From Flavobacterium sp. M31R6 (GTDB lineage Bacteria > Bacteroidota > Bacteroidia > Flavobacteriales > Flavobacteriaceae), in NCBI RefSeq assembly GCF_013284035.1, contig NZ_CP054141.1, forward strand, positions 2,294,001-2,358,000: a stretch of DNA of 64,000 nucleotides, read 5' to 3'. The notes under the pieces were generated by a model, which was given only the letters and a program-made list of their open reading frames with translations, did no database searches and was not told the DNA's origin. The position numbers and the translations under genes are program-made. This document shows, one piece after another, positions 1 through 9,700 of the stretch. Within the stretch, counting starts at the first letter, position 1, and each line of letters starts with the position of its first letter.

Positions 1-1
1 T

Positions 2-1441
2 ATTCAAGATTTTCATTTTTTTGAAGTGTCTAATAACATAAGACCTGATTTTGGAGAATTGGACTCATTTTGGTACATCAGTTATGTTGGAGTTTCCAGA
101 GCGAATAAAGCTTTGCATGCTTTGGAACAACTCAACGAAGCGGATTATCCATTGAAAAAGACACGCATTGCCGAAATGCGTTTCTTGAGAGGACATTTTT
201 ATTTTATGCTTAAAATCATGTTCCGAAACGTTCCTTACATTACGGAAGATATTCCAGTTGAAAAGTATAATACTATTTCAAATCATGATTTATCAAATGA
301 GGAACTATGGAACAAAATTGCTGAAGATTTTGAGGCGGCAGCAGCTGTTTTGCCAGATACTCAAACACAAGTAGGAAGAGCCACAAAAAAGGCTGCCTAT
401 GCTTATTTGGCTAAAACTCGCTTATATCAAGCGTATACCCAAGATGATAATTTTGCAGTGACCGGCATAAACCAACAACATCTACAAGAGGTTGTTGCCG
501 CTACGGATAAAGTTATGGGTTCAGCTTCTTTAGAGCCTGATTTTGCAAATAATTTTTTACCTGGAAGTTTTGAAAATGGCCCTGAATCCATTTTTTCAAT
601 TCAATTTTCCGATAGTGACGGTACTCTGTATGGCAGATTAAATTTTTCAGATGTACTTTCAACGCCACAAGGATTAGGATGCTGCGATTTTCACAAACCA
701 AGCCAGAATTTGGTTAATGCATTTAAAACAGGTTCAAACGGTTTACCAGAATTTGACACCTATAATGATAAGGATTTTGATTATAAAAAAATAGACGATT
801 TCACTGTTGATCCAAGATTATACCATACTGTTGCAATGCCAGGTTTGCCGTATAAATACGATCCTGAATTTCTATATGTAGAGGCTTGGGTAAGATCTCC
901 AGGAACATATGGCTATTATGCTTCTTTAAAAGAAAATGTGGCTCCAAGCTGCCCTTGTGTTGTAAACATTGACCCATTTTACGGAAATTCAAAAAACAGA
1001 ATACAAATTCGCTATGCTGATGTAATACTAATGCGTGCTGAAGCTTTAATCGAATTAGGAAGACAAGATGAAGCTTTACCATTGATTAATGAAATTAGAA
1101 ATAGAGCGTCAGCAAGTACAGGAAGACTTCCTTACGTTACTAATTTTAAAATAAGCCCTTACATTAATGGAACAAATTGTTCTTGGACACAAGATTTTGC
1201 TCGTAAGGCATTGCGTTGGGAAAGACGTTTAGAGCTGGCAATGGAAGGAAATCGATTTTTTGATTTAGTTCGTTGGGGTGTTACCGATGAAGTTATGAAT
1301 GAATTTTATGCGAAGGAAAAAACAAAACGCACGTATTATCAAGAAGCCTTTTTTGATAAACATAAAGAAGAGTATTGTCCGATTCCATTAAAGCAAATTA
1401 ATTTCAGTCAAGGATTATACAAACAAAATCCAGGTTATTAA
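2..1441 (+). CDS. SusD/RagB-family outer-membrane glycan-binding lipoprotein (5' truncated)
   Basis: The frame is open from the first bases of the window, so the N-terminus, with the signal peptide and lipid-anchored cysteine, lies outside. What remains is about 480 residues of a family that is usually 500-600 long. The SusD fold shows in the helical TPR-like part (YVGVSRANKALHAL, then EMRFLRGHFYFML), in RYADVILMRAEALIELGR, and in the C-terminal WERRLELAMEGNRFFDLVRWG ending in QNPGY. SusD proteins sit on the outer membrane as a lid over a SusC transporter and deliver oligosaccharide. The three genes downstream suggest a fructan ligand; that is inference. The next gene starts 20 bases after the stop, so an operon is likely. 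Confidence 0.93.
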   Translation: MQDFHFFEVSNNIRPDFGELDSFWYISYVGVSRANKALHALEQLNEADYPLKKTRIAEMRFLRGHFYFMLKIMFRNVPYITEDIPVEKYNTISNHDLSNEELWNKIAEDFEAAAAVLPDTQTQVGRATKKAAYAYLAKTRLYQAYTQDDNFAVTGINQQHLQEVVAATDKVMGSASLEPDFANNFLPGSFENGPESIFSIQFSDSDGTLYGRLNFSDVLSTPQGLGCCDFHKPSQNLVNAFKTGSNGLPEFDTYNDKDFDYKKIDDFTVDPRLYHTVAMPGLPYKYDPEFLYVEAWVRSPGTYGYYASLKENVAPSCPCVVNIDPFYGNSKNRIQIRYADVILMRAEALIELGRQDEALPLINEIRNRASASTGRLPYVTNFKISPYINGTNCSWTQDFARKALRWERRLELAMEGNRFFDLVRWGVTDEVMNEFYAKEKTKRTYYQEAFFDKHKEEYCPIPLKQINFSQGLYKQNPGY

Positions 1442-1461
1442 TCATTTATAAAAAGATAAAT

Positions 1462-2859
1462 ATGAGAAAATTAATATATAAAAATATGACTAAAGCCTTT
1501 ATGGCATTGGCATTAATATTTGTGATTTCGGCTTGCGAAGACAGTTTTGAAAATGGTGGTTTTGAGGTTGATTCTCCCTCAAATGTTACTGCTTTTAAAA
1601 TAAATGGAGTAAATGGAAGCATTGACCAGAAGACAGGAAAAATAAATGTTACGATGCCTTACGGCTCTGAAATTACTGCCGTCACTCCGGAAATCGCATT
1701 ACAAGAAGGGGCAACAACAAATTTGGATCTAACAAAACCGATAAATTTTACGAACCCGGTTAAGTTTAGAGTTGTGAATGGTAATTTGTATAAAGATTAT
1801 ACCGTTACGGTTGTGGTCTTGAGTCCCATTAAGAGTTTTAAAATCAATTCTGTTGCCGCAATAATCAATGATGTAAATAAAACGATTACAATGACTTTGC
1901 CTGAAAATACCAATTTGAAGGCTTTGCAACCTGTAATTGAATTAACGGAAGGAGTTTCAATAGCTCCTGCATCAGGAACTACTATTGACTTTACTAATCC
2001 GGTTATTTTCGTAGTAACATCTAATGGAAAAAGCGTTAACTATACCGCAAATATAGGCGTACCAGTAACTGGTTTAGTCGTTGCTTTCTTAGGAACGGCG
2101 GCAACTAGAGCAGGAATAACAAATATGGATGAAATTACTGCTGCAGACTGGTTGTTCCAAAATTTTCCTGGAGCAAAATACATATCATTTGACAGTATTC
2201 TGAAAGGAGCGGATTTAAGTGGTATAAATGTAATATGGTGGCATTTTGATTCTGCCACGAATTTGCCTGCAGTGGCTTACAATCCTGTTGTAACGGATGC
2301 TTTGAAAAATTACCGTACCAATGGAGGAAATTTATTATTGACCACTTTTGCATCGCAATATGTTGATGCTTTGGGAATCGTTCCTTCCGGAAAAGGGCCA
2401 AACAACGTTTTTGGAGATTTTCCTCCAAATGGATTTGTAGATGGAAATTCATGGGGAATGTCTTTCAAAGGACATGAAAGCCACCCGATTTTCCAAGGGC
2501 TGACCACTTATGAAACCGGAAAAGCAAATTTACTTCAAAGCGGTACTTTCAGACAGAATCATACTGCATGGTGGTTTGTTCCAGAATGGGGAGGATATGT
2601 TAACGGTGAAGGTTGGAGAAGTCAAACCGGAGGTACAAATCTTGCCAGCGAGTCTTGGGATGATTCACTTGATGGGCGTGTAACTATCGCAGAGTGGCCA
2701 AATAATGCCACAGATAAAAACGTAGTTGTAATTTCAATGGGAGCGTATGACTGGTACAACGAAACCAACAGCAGCGGAGTACCAAGCCAACCGAATGAGT
2801 TTATAACTAACATCAAGCTTTTGACACAAAACAGTATTAATTATTTAGTTAAAAATTAA
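1462..2859 (+). CDS. DUF4960-type surface lipoprotein, probable glycan-binding protein
   Basis: A 465-residue lipoprotein. The signal peptide ends in the lipobox VISAC (Cys25) and is followed by EDSFENGG, an acidic stretch of the kind that exports lipoproteins to the surface in Flavobacteriia. Residues of about 40-120 and 120-200 look like two related beta-sandwich repeats, each with an F-x-I-N-x-V strand start and an FTNPV-F element. From about 205 (VVAFLGTAATRAG) to the end is a larger alpha/beta domain that I associate with DUF4960. It sits between SusD and a GH32 enzyme, the slot usually held by a SusE-like surface glycan-binding protein. A fructan-binding role is inferred from context; no catalytic motif was recognised. 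Confidence 0.75.
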   Translation: MRKLIYKNMTKAFMALALIFVISACEDSFENGGFEVDSPSNVTAFKINGVNGSIDQKTGKINVTMPYGSEITAVTPEIALQEGATTNLDLTKPINFTNPVKFRVVNGNLYKDYTVTVVVLSPIKSFKINSVAAIINDVNKTITMTLPENTNLKALQPVIELTEGVSIAPASGTTIDFTNPVIFVVTSNGKSVNYTANIGVPVTGLVVAFLGTAATRAGITNMDEITAADWLFQNFPGAKYISFDSILKGADLSGINVIWWHFDSATNLPAVAYNPVVTDALKNYRTNGGNLLLTTFASQYVDALGIVPSGKGPNNVFGDFPPNGFVDGNSWGMSFKGHESHPIFQGLTTYETGKANLLQSGTFRQNHTAWWFVPEWGGYVNGEGWRSQTGGTNLASESWDDSLDGRVTIAEWPNNATDKNVVVISMGAYDWYNETNSSGVPSQPNEFITNIKLLTQNSINYLVKN

Positions 2860-2878
2860 TCACACTTACACAATTACA

Positions 2879-4435
2879 ATGAAGTATAAAAAAATAGTAC
2901 TGTTATCATCAATCTTTTTTTCGCTGGTTTCCTGCAGTCAAAATGATGATACCTATATTGGGGGTTCCATTTCTGGAGGTCCCGTAGAAATGACAAGTAT
3001 TTATCCTGTACCACCATCCCAATGGATGGGTGGTACGGATCCTTACTATAGTGCAGGTTATACAGGAGACATAATGCCTTATTTTGATAATGGAAAATTC
3101 CATATCTTTTTTCTGCATGATGCACAGAATAAACCTGCCGGAAAAGGATTTCATGATATCCATGAATTTCAAAGTAGCGATTTAGTTAAATTTTCATATG
3201 AGGGCCAAATGATTCCATTCGGAAATGCCACCGATCCGGATTTTGCGGTAGGAACAGGTTCGGTTGTCAAGGTGGGTAATGTATATTATTTTTATTATAC
3301 AGGCCACAATGAAACGCCGGCTTTTATGCAATCTAATGCAAGAGAAAGCGTGTTATGCGCCACAAGTACCGATTTGAAAAACTGGATAAAAGTATCTACA
3401 TTTAAAATTACAGCTCCTGCAGGATACTACAATTATGATTTTAGAGATCCTCATGTGTTTTATAATGAGGAACTAAAAAAATATTCAATGATTGTAAGTA
3501 CCCAAACTGAGCCAGGAAGGAAAGCCGTTTTGTTGCATTTTACATGTGCGGATCCTGTATCTGGTAAATGGGATGTTCAAGAACCTATTTATACGACTAC
3601 AGCACAAGAGAATTATCTGATGATGGAATGTGCTGATGTTTTTAAAATGGGCAATTATTGGTACTTATTTTTCTCTGAAAACTGGGGCGGTTCAAAAGGA
3701 ACACATTATAGAATGGCATCTTCAATCAATGGACCTTGGATCACTCCTGAAAATGATATGATTGATGGTGAATATTTTTATGCAGGAAAAACAGCTTCAG
3801 ACGGAAACAAACGTTATGTTTTTGGTTGGAATGCCAGAAAATCACCTGAGAATGATACTGGAAACAAAGAGTGGGCGGGTAATATGGTTATTCATGAGTT
3901 GACACAAAATGCAGACGGAACTCTTGGAGCTCAGGCACCGAAATCGGTAAAAGATTTATTTTCTAAAAGCATCAAGGTTGAAACAGCTACAACTTTAGGG
4001 AATGTAACAGAAAGTAACGGTACTTATAATTTAAATGGTGCATCGGAGAAGGCGATGGTGTTGTTTAAAAATATTGAGAAAAAAGTTAAGATAAAAGGAC
4101 AATTCACTCTTGGAAATGCAACTGGTTCAGCTGGTTTTGTATTTCAGACCAATGATGGCGGAAGCTATTATAAAATTGCTTTTGAGCCTAGTAAAGGTAA
4201 AATTGTAGGTTACAATTCGGCTTCACAAGAAGTAACCAGGATTCCTTTTAAATTTCAATCGGGCGTGAAATATGATGTTGAAATTGTTGCCGAAGGAAGT
4301 GTTTGTATTCTTTACATTAATGGAAAAGCAGCATTGAGCAATCGTATTTATGGAAGGGATAAAAATAAATGGGGAATCATAGCAGAGGGACAAAATTTTA
4401 CAGTTTCAGATCTTCAGGTGACAAAACCAGAATAA
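2879..4435 (+). CDS. GH32 family fructan hydrolase (levanase/inulinase/fructosidase-like lipoprotein)
   Basis: A 518-residue lipoprotein (LVSC lipobox, Cys19, then SQNDD) probably displayed at the cell surface. The GH32 signatures appear in order: a variant nucleophile motif YTGDIMPYF (Asp64) in place of the usual WMNDPNG, the transition-state motif RDP (189-191) in DFRDPHVF, and the acid/base motif EC (Glu250-Cys251) in MMECADVF. Residues of about 370-518 form a C-terminal beta-sandwich. Family members hydrolyse beta-fructosidic bonds in levan, inulin or sucrose; which one, and endo or exo, cannot be read here. It starts 20 bases after the DUF4960 gene and is followed by a hairpin before the fructokinase. 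Confidence 0.88.
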   Translation: MKYKKIVLLSSIFFSLVSCSQNDDTYIGGSISGGPVEMTSIYPVPPSQWMGGTDPYYSAGYTGDIMPYFDNGKFHIFFLHDAQNKPAGKGFHDIHEFQSSDLVKFSYEGQMIPFGNATDPDFAVGTGSVVKVGNVYYFYYTGHNETPAFMQSNARESVLCATSTDLKNWIKVSTFKITAPAGYYNYDFRDPHVFYNEELKKYSMIVSTQTEPGRKAVLLHFTCADPVSGKWDVQEPIYTTTAQENYLMMECADVFKMGNYWYLFFSENWGGSKGTHYRMASSINGPWITPENDMIDGEYFYAGKTASDGNKRYVFGWNARKSPENDTGNKEWAGNMVIHELTQNADGTLGAQAPKSVKDLFSKSIKVETATTLGNVTESNGTYNLNGASEKAMVLFKNIEKKVKIKGQFTLGNATGSAGFVFQTNDGGSYYKIAFEPSKGKIVGYNSASQEVTRIPFKFQSGVKYDVEIVAEGSVCILYINGKAALSNRIYGRDKNKWGIIAEGQNFTVSDLQVTKPE

Positions 4436-4505
4436 TAAAGTGATTTATCGTAATTCCATTTATTATTTAGATGCAAAATAATGCTAGATTAAGTTAAGTT
4501 GTTAT

Positions 4506-4529
4506 AGGGTAAGGCTATACTCTTACCCT
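4506..4529 (+). terminator. Hairpin between GH32 gene and fructokinase
   Basis: Perfect 8-bp inverted repeat AGGGTAAG / CTTACCCT with an 8-base loop, followed by TTAATTT. It lies 70 bases after the GH32 stop and could end transcription or reduce read-through into the kinase gene. Confidence 0.5.
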
Positions 4530-4552
4530 TTAATTTATTAAAATTAGAAAAA

Positions 4553-5473
4553 ATGATTAAGTTATTTAAAGTTAAAGCGGTCACATTCGGAGAAGTTTTA
4601 TGGGATGTATTTCCAACCCATAAGAAAATAGGAGGAGCACCATTGAATGTTGCACTTAGAATGAAATCCTTTGGAGCTGAATCTACTATTATCAGTAAAA
4701 TTGGTTCCGATGCTGATGGTAAAGAAATTGTTTCTTTTTTATCAGAAAAAGGGATTGATACGGATATAATTCAAATTAGTGAAGAGTATAAAACGGGTGT
4801 TGTTAATGTAATGATTAATGAAAAGGGAAATGCATCATATGATATTTTATATCCTTCTGCATGGGATAAAATAGTATTGAATGAAAATATAAAGAAAAAG
4901 GTTTCTGATGCTGATGTTTTTATTTTCGGAAGTTTAATCTGTAGGGATGAAGAATCTAGGTCAACTTTAAAAGCTTTATTGGAAGAAGCAAAATATAAAG
5001 TTTTTGATGTCAATTTAAGAGCTCCCTATTATACAATTGATGTATTAGTAGAGCTTATGATAAAGGCAGACTTCATCAAGCTTAACGATGAAGAACTTTT
5101 TGAAATAAGCAGAAAATTAAATTCTCCCTATAATTCTTTTGAGCAAAACATTAAATTTATTGCAGACAAAACAAATACAAAACAAGTATGTGTTACCAAA
5201 GGTGCATTTGGAGCTGTTTTGTACTACAATGAGAAGTTTTATTATAATAGCGGTTACTTTATTAAGGTAGTGGATACTGTTGGTGCAGGGGATTCATTTT
5301 TAGCATCACTAATAGTAAGGTTACTAAGAGGGAAGTCGCCTCAAAAGTCATTGAATTATGCTTGTGCAATTGGGGCTTTAGTAGCTGGAGAAGAAGGGGC
5401 AAATCCGAAGATTTCTGAAAAAGTAATTAGTGATTATATGAAAATTGATAAAAAAAGCACTATTACTAAATAG
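4553..5473 (+). CDS. PfkB-family carbohydrate kinase, probable fructokinase
   Basis: A cytoplasmic 306-residue ribokinase-fold kinase. It shows the N-terminal sugar-binding signature KIGGAPLNVALRMKSFGA and the C-terminal anion-hole and catalytic motif VGAGDSF (GAGD at 244-247, catalytic base Asp247). The length is normal for the family. Phosphorylation of fructose to fructose-6-phosphate fits its place after the GH32 fructan hydrolase; substrate choice is inferred. A hairpin separates it from the upstream gene and a strong terminator follows, so it may be expressed partly by read-through. The product is cytoplasmic, so the gene completes import-then-phosphorylation of fructose. Confidence 0.85.
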   Translation: MIKLFKVKAVTFGEVLWDVFPTHKKIGGAPLNVALRMKSFGAESTIISKIGSDADGKEIVSFLSEKGIDTDIIQISEEYKTGVVNVMINEKGNASYDILYPSAWDKIVLNENIKKKVSDADVFIFGSLICRDEESRSTLKALLEEAKYKVFDVNLRAPYYTIDVLVELMIKADFIKLNDEELFEISRKLNSPYNSFEQNIKFIADKTNTKQVCVTKGAFGAVLYYNEKFYYNSGYFIKVVDTVGAGDSFLASLIVRLLRGKSPQKSLNYACAIGALVAGEEGANPKISEKVISDYMKIDKKSTITK

Positions 5474-5516
5474 TTTTACGCTATCCAAGACACTGTCCCA
5501 TAAAGTGTGTAAGTTG

Positions 5517-5558
5517 AAAAGTTAAGGCTTCTGTTATAAAATCGAAGCCTTAACTTTT
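5517..5558. terminator. Strong bidirectional terminator after fructokinase
   Basis: Perfect 15-bp stem AAAAGTTAAGGCTTC / GAAGCCTTAACTTTT with a 12-base loop and a T run. It closes the fructan locus 43 bases after the kinase stop. The A and T flanks would let it act in both directions. Confidence 0.85.
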
Positions 5559-5569
5559 TAAATATTACT

Positions 5570-5768
5570 TTTTCTTATTCTTTTGGATATTATTTTTAGG
5601 TATTATTGGATTGGCATTGGCTACTGTAGGCGGTACTGTTTGGCCGCATCAATTGCTTTGCCTGTAGTCGTTACTTCAATTGAAGGCTATATGGTTGTGG
5701 CTGCTGTTATTTTATCTACTATCAGCCAGCTTACGACGCAAAATGATGATGTAAATGCAGTCCAGTAA
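5570..5768 (+). pseudogene. Remnant of a small membrane protein, frameshifted and lacking its start
   Basis: Two overlapping frames each carry half of what looks like one small hydrophobic protein. The frame through 5584 reads LGIIGLALATVGGTV and then stops. The frame through 5583 takes over at about 5639 with AASIALPVVVTSIEGY and runs on through a second hydrophobic stretch to NDDVNAVQ and a stop at 5768. Joined by a one-base shift they would give a two-helix membrane protein. No ATG precedes the first part before the terminator hairpin, so the 5' end is lost too. The family was not recognised. An intact short gene using the TTG at 5583 is possible but less likely. Confidence 0.35.
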
Positions 5769-5819
5769 TTTTAATAGTTTTATTGGACTTTTTTTTGTTA
5801 AGAACATTTTACTTTTTTA

Positions 5820-6171
5820 GCTCACTTAATTTTTATTATAAGTGGTGTTCGTTGAATCTTCGATTTGTCTTGATGAAAAAAGTAACAAAAAAATATTCAT
5901 GGGTTAGTATTGTTTTGTGGTATTCATGAATCTTCGATTTCAAGCCTGAATATTTTTATAGCAGAAAATCATCGAACGTATTTATCTCACGAATCACTTA
6001 TTGTTATTGGTGTTCGATGAACCTCACTTCGTTTCGGTTTTCCTTATCGCGGCTCCAGCCGCTCGTGTTTCACACTCCACTCCGAGGTCACTCCCTACGG
6101 CAATGGCGCAAATCCTTACCTTGATTTTTTGGCCTAAAAATATAAGGGCAGTGGAGAGGACGTTTTTCATG
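5820..6171. repeat. Interspersed structured repeat, copy A
   Basis: Shares modules with the copies at 11941-12187 and 14715-14909. These are a 5' module (CTCACTTAA...AAGTGGTGTT...GAATCTTCGATTTG), a core (TCCTTATCG...GCGCAAATCCTTACC) and a 3' module (AAAAATATAAGGGC...GAGGACGTTTT). The core is flanked by inverted arms: 5954-5972 pairs imperfectly with 6121-6139. An inner GCCG/CGGC pair lies at 6058-6061 and 6098-6101. This copy has an extra hairpin, CATCGAAC (5970-5977) with GTTCGATG (6012-6019). No coding potential was accepted. Confidence 0.75.
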
Positions 6172-6259
6172 CACATCCTCTTTTATGTGGATTGGCAATA
6201 TTATGTGGTATTGCATATTTTTAAAAACAGGAATTAAACCATATAGGACATCAATATTT

Positions 6260-6721
6260 TCATGAGGTTGTAGAATCAATAGGTTTATGTGAAGTTGAAT
6301 TAATAATGGACAAAGTAAGGGTATCAAACTGACCTGAAAAATAAACATCCAATACTTCTTTGAATATGGGATTTGTATTTTTTACCGAAGCAAAAAGAGT
6401 CATTGAAGAACGTAATTTGATGGCATCTAAGTTTCCAAATATTGCTTCTGCAGATTTATGTTTCAAACGTAGGAGTAGTGTTGTAATTTCTATAAGGTGT
6501 TTGCCCAATATGGGGTGCTCCAGAAATTCTTCCGCTTCTTTTAGGTTGGCAATGGCGTAATAATTTGCAGTATCACTGTGTCCCAATCCTTTTATCTGAG
6601 GAAAGATAAACCACATCCAATGGGTCTCTTTTTTACCTTTTTCAATTTCAGAAAAAGCGGTGAGGTACATTTTGTTTTGTGCTTCTAAAAAGCGCATTAA
6701 AGTAGTGTTAGAGTATGGCAT
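6260..6721 (-). CDS. DUF1810 family protein
   Basis: A 153-residue cytoplasmic protein with the typical DUF1810 opening: RFLEAQNKMYLTAFSEIEKG, then HWMWFIFPQIKGLGHS and NYYAIANLKEAEEFLEHPIL. The family is small, helical and widespread, and its biochemical role is not known to me. No signal peptide or membrane segment is seen. It stands alone on the minus strand between repeat copy A and the polymerase gene, whose stop lies 72 bases upstream of its start, so it could be transcribed with the polymerase genes; nothing else links it to them. Confidence 0.85.
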   Translation of the reverse strand: MPYSNTTLMRFLEAQNKMYLTAFSEIEKGKKETHWMWFIFPQIKGLGHSDTANYYAIANLKEAEEFLEHPILGKHLIEITTLLLRLKHKSAEAIFGNLDAIKLRSSMTLFASVKNTNPIFKEVLDVYFSGQFDTLTLSIINSTSHKPIDSTTS

Positions 6722-6792
6722 TTTTGGTATTGTTTAAATAAAAAGGGTTTGTAAAATTACAAAAAAGTGAGCGTTTAGTTAATGAAATTAAA

Positions 6793-9700
6793 TCAAGAAA
6801 TCATTCTATGTCTAGGGAGATGTATCTCATGTTCCTGTGGATAAGGAGCACGATGGGTACTGCTGACATCTTCCTTGATTTGGCTTTGGGTTTTGAACTG
6901 GTCTTTGGAATCCATATATCTAGGATCGGGGATAAAGGGCATCTTGGCCATTTTGGTTATGGTAATAGTTGGGAAATGATAATCTACTTCTACTGTGCCC
7001 AGAAGGAGATAACAGCCACCTCCCAGAAAAGGATACTGAGTCAAACTGTCGGGAAAGTGTGCCGTATCAAAATAAGAACCTTCATGGTCAACCCAAGTTC
7101 CAAAATACATAGTTCCTCTTTTGGTGGGTACCTGTTTTCTGGAGATGAGATAGGCCAGCATTCGTACTTGTTTTTTATGACAGGAAAGAAGATCTTTGGC
7201 CATTATGTCGCCGCGTGACTTGGTCTGCAAAAGGTCAAAGGGAGTGCAGGAAACAGGGAAACTGAGTAGTTCAATTTCGTCAAAAGCGTCTTCAAACAGA
7301 GAACGCTCCAGCGTTGGGAGTTTGTATTCTTTAACAGGTTCTTGTATCAATAATAAGTTTCTGTTTTCGGGTTTGAAATTATTCAAGAGTAAACTGGCGA
7401 TAACGAGCAACTGGTTTTTGGTTTTGCCAGTAAAGCGAAAAGCGCCTATAAAAATTAAGATTTTAATTCCTTCAATGCCCATTGGGATGCGATTGATGAA
7501 ATCTTCCAGCGATTGAAAGTCACCATTTTTGTTCCGATCCGAGACTATGAAATGTGCCATTTTGGATTCCAAACTTTGTAGGTGCATAAATCCCAAATAG
7601 ACATCAGTACCATAGAGCGTGGTTTCGTATTCGCTTTTGTTCACGCAAGGATTATGGATGGTGGCTCCTGCCATACGCGCTTCGTGCACATAGACTTCAG
7701 TTCTGTAAAATCCACCCTGATTGTTGATGACAGCCACCATAAACTCAATGGGGTAATAGACCTTAAGATACAGGCTTTGATAGCTTTCCACGGCATAGGA
7801 AGCAGAATGCGCCTTGCAGAATGAATAACCGGCAAAAGATTCAATCTGTCGGTAGATTTCCTCGCTAAGGGCAAGGGGATGTCCTTTTTGGGCACAGCAG
7901 GCGAAGAAATTGTCTTTGACTTTTTGAAGTGCTTCTTTAGAGCGTCCTTTGCCACTCATGGCACGACGGAGAATGTCTCCATCTGCTGCGGGAAGTCCAC
8001 CGTAGTAGAGGGCAATTTTAATGACATCTTCCTGATAGACCATAATGCCATAGGTTTCCCCAAGCTGTTCTTTAAACACTTCGTGAAAGTATTCGAATCT
8101 GTCGGGATGGTTGTGACGAAAGATATACTCTTTCATCATTCCAGACTGTGCCACACCCGGACGAATAATTGATGAGGCAGCTACCAGTGTTTTATAATTA
8201 TCACATTTCAGGCGTCGCAATAAACCTCGCATGGCCGGGCTTTCTATATAAAAGCAACCAATGGTTTTGCCTTGAGCCAAATAGTTATTGGCTAAAGCTT
8301 CATCTTTAGAGAGGGAAGTGTCGCGAATATTCACTCGGATTCCCCTGTTTTTTTCAATAAGTTTCACGCTGTCATCAATATGTCCAATGCCCCGTTGGCT
8401 CAGGATGTCGAATTTTTCGAAGCCGATGTCTTCGGCGATATGCATGTCAAAAAGCACAATAGGGAATCCCTTGGGAGGCATTTCCAACGGTGTATAATTG
8501 GTGATGGGGTCTTCGGAGATTATAATTCCGCAGGAATGCATACTACGCTGGTTTGGGTATTTCTCCAGCAACATACCGTATTCTTGTACCAATTTCACTA
8601 TGCTGTTGCTGTCGTGCAACTTCATTGGATTCTTGGCGAGTCTATCGAGTTCTTCTTTGGGTAATCCAAAGACTTTACCCACTTCCCGAAAGATAGAACG
8701 GTATTTGAATTCAACATTCGTACCACAGAAGGCAACATGGTCGGCTCCGTATCGGTTAAAAATGTATTCTAAAATTACATTGCGTTCTTTCCAACTCCAG
8801 TCGATATCAAAATCGGGCGGGCTCTTACGATTCAGATTCAAAAAGCGTTCAAAGTACAAATCGAGTTCCAACGGGCAAATATCTGTAATCCCCAGGCAGT
8901 AGGCAATGATGCTGTTGGCCCCGCTACCACGACCGATGTGCATAAATCCACGGCTGTTGCTGTAGCGAATAATATCCCAAGTGATTAAAAAATAACCGCA
9001 GAACTGGAGTTGGTCAATTACTTTAAGTTCTTTTTCCACACGGGTTTTGGCCAAAGTATTGTCTTTACCATAACGCCACAAAAGTCCTTGATAGGCTAGG
9101 GTGGTTAACAGTGCCAGATCACTTTCCCGATTGGTGGTGTAGAACTTTTTATTTTTGGGGGTATTGAATTCAAATTCAAAATTGCACAAATCCATTACTG
9201 CTTGTGTATTGGAAATAATTTCGGGGTACTCCTCATAGGCCAATAAAAGGGATTCCAAGGGCAACATTACTTCGGAAGTCTTGCAATAATCCGACTCGGT
9301 AAGTTTGGACAGGATGTTGTTGGTATCTATGGCCCGCAGAATCTTATGCAGGTTGAATTCTCTTTTGGTTCTAAAAGTTACGGGCTGGAGGATGACCATT
9401 TTTGAAATTTTACTTTTCCATTCCAACAGAAATAGCTTCGGTAGTTCTTCCGGTCGAATTCCAATATACTCGTTCTCCCGAAGCGTAGCAGGAGCTTCCT
9501 CTAAGTAATAAATGATAAACACGTTATTGAATTTGGGAGCGCAAATAGGCAAGGACTCCCCACTGAAATTATGGGCAGTCAAAAAGCGGTTCATCTCGGC
9601 GAGTCCATTGGTATTTTTAGCCAAACCTATGTATCGCAATTGGTGATGACAACGAAATTCGATACCTACAATCGGTTTGATTCCCACGGCATCACATCCT

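Noticed and set aside
5475..5515. CACTGTCCCATAAAGTGTGTAAG resembling an insertion-sequence end
   Set aside because: Only one such end is seen and no transposase or matching second end lies nearby.
7196..8902. Long open frames antisense to the DnaE gene
   Set aside because: They overlap a well-supported polymerase gene, show no family motif, and are expected by chance in a GC-richer gene.
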